Shown here: piece after piece, positions 7,699 to 7,784 of the stretch | Numbering within the stretch: position 1 is the stretch's first letter | Layout of the letters: the number at the start of each line of letters is the position of its first letter | Origin: Flavobacteriales bacterium | GTDB lineage: Bacteria; Bacteroidota; Bacteroidia; NORP154 | DNA: 7,784 bases | Assembly: GCA_012965625.1 (NCBI GenBank) | Contig: DTSC01000373.1 | Location: 1 to 7,784 of the forward strand | Reading direction: 5' to 3' | Made by a program: the position numbers and the translations under genes | Notes under the pieces: generated by a model | Told to the model about the DNA's origin: nothing | Databases searched by the model: none | What the model saw: only the letters and a program-made list of their open reading frames with translations

Positions 7699-7716
7699 AT
7701 GGTAATCCAATACAGA

Positions 7717-7772
7717 ATCTGAATTCCTCCATAAACCACTGATTACCAGCAGCTTATTTTTTTCGGGTTACA
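7717..7772 (+). repeat. 56-bp imperfect repeat, copy B
   Basis: Second copy of the element at 2892-2947, in the same orientation. It begins 19 bases upstream of the operon's -7 box and probably continues beyond the window, since TAACAG at 7779-7784 matches TTACAG to the right of copy A with one gap. The hairpin-capable arms are kept (TGATTACCAGC and CGGGTTACA), but one of the stem pairs of copy A becomes a T-T mismatch and the inner pair is lost. The structure is therefore only partly conserved, and sequence conservation is the stronger signal. Confidence 0.7.
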
Positions 7773-7784
7773 GAATAGTAACAG

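Noticed and set aside
1..7784. CRISPR arrays, tRNA or rRNA genes, complete insertion sequences.
   Set aside because: No regularly spaced short repeats with spacers beyond the three adjoining heptamers, no cloverleaf-like segments and no transposase or integrase reading frame were seen.

Overview
The window looks like chromosomal DNA of a member of the phylum Bacteroidota, probably in or near the Chitinophagia/Sphingobacteriia. The reasons are low GC content, a protein ending in a type IX secretion (T9SS, Por) sorting domain, two perfect Bacteroidota-type -7 promoter boxes (TAnnTTTG), poor Shine-Dalgarno sites throughout, and a gene in which ABC-2 permease modules are fused to an M1 peptidase. 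The assignment rests on protein and promoter style; no rRNA or other marker gene is present.

Layout. Positions 139-609 (minus) hold a small secreted protein of unknown family. Its promoter box is at 697-704, and three evenly spaced TTTGTAC motifs lie upstream at 738-765. Positions 610-1151 contain no intact gene. They include a GC-rich scrap (852-1001, minus) that reads as the C-terminal tail of a SpoIIE/RsbU-type phosphatase broken by an in-frame stop. Positions 1152-2873 (plus) encode a 573-residue exported protein with a C-terminal T9SS sorting domain. Positions 2874-3037 form a convergent intergenic gap holding one copy of a 56-bp repeat. Positions 3038-7671 (minus) are a two-gene operon: an ABC transporter ATPase followed, after 23 bp, by a very large permease/M1-peptidase fusion. 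A second copy of the 56-bp repeat lies just upstream of the operon promoter and runs to the right edge of the window.

How the genes work together. The ATPase at 6793-7671 very probably powers the double ABC-2 permease encoded next to it, whose extracytoplasmic half is a zinc aminopeptidase-like domain. This puts transport and peptide cleavage in one membrane complex; the substrate is unknown. The T9SS-sorted protein and the small secreted protein are surface or envelope proteins with no visible functional link to the transporter.

The most unusual signals are the imperfect 56-bp repeat bracketing the ABC/M1 operon (47 of 56 identical, no gaps), with a possible third flank at the left edge; the phosphatase remnant; the triple TTTGTAC array; and a G8 homopolymer in the permease/peptidase gene, placed where slippage would separate the membrane part from the peptidase. 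I see no CRISPR array, tRNA, rRNA, complete insertion sequence or integrase gene.
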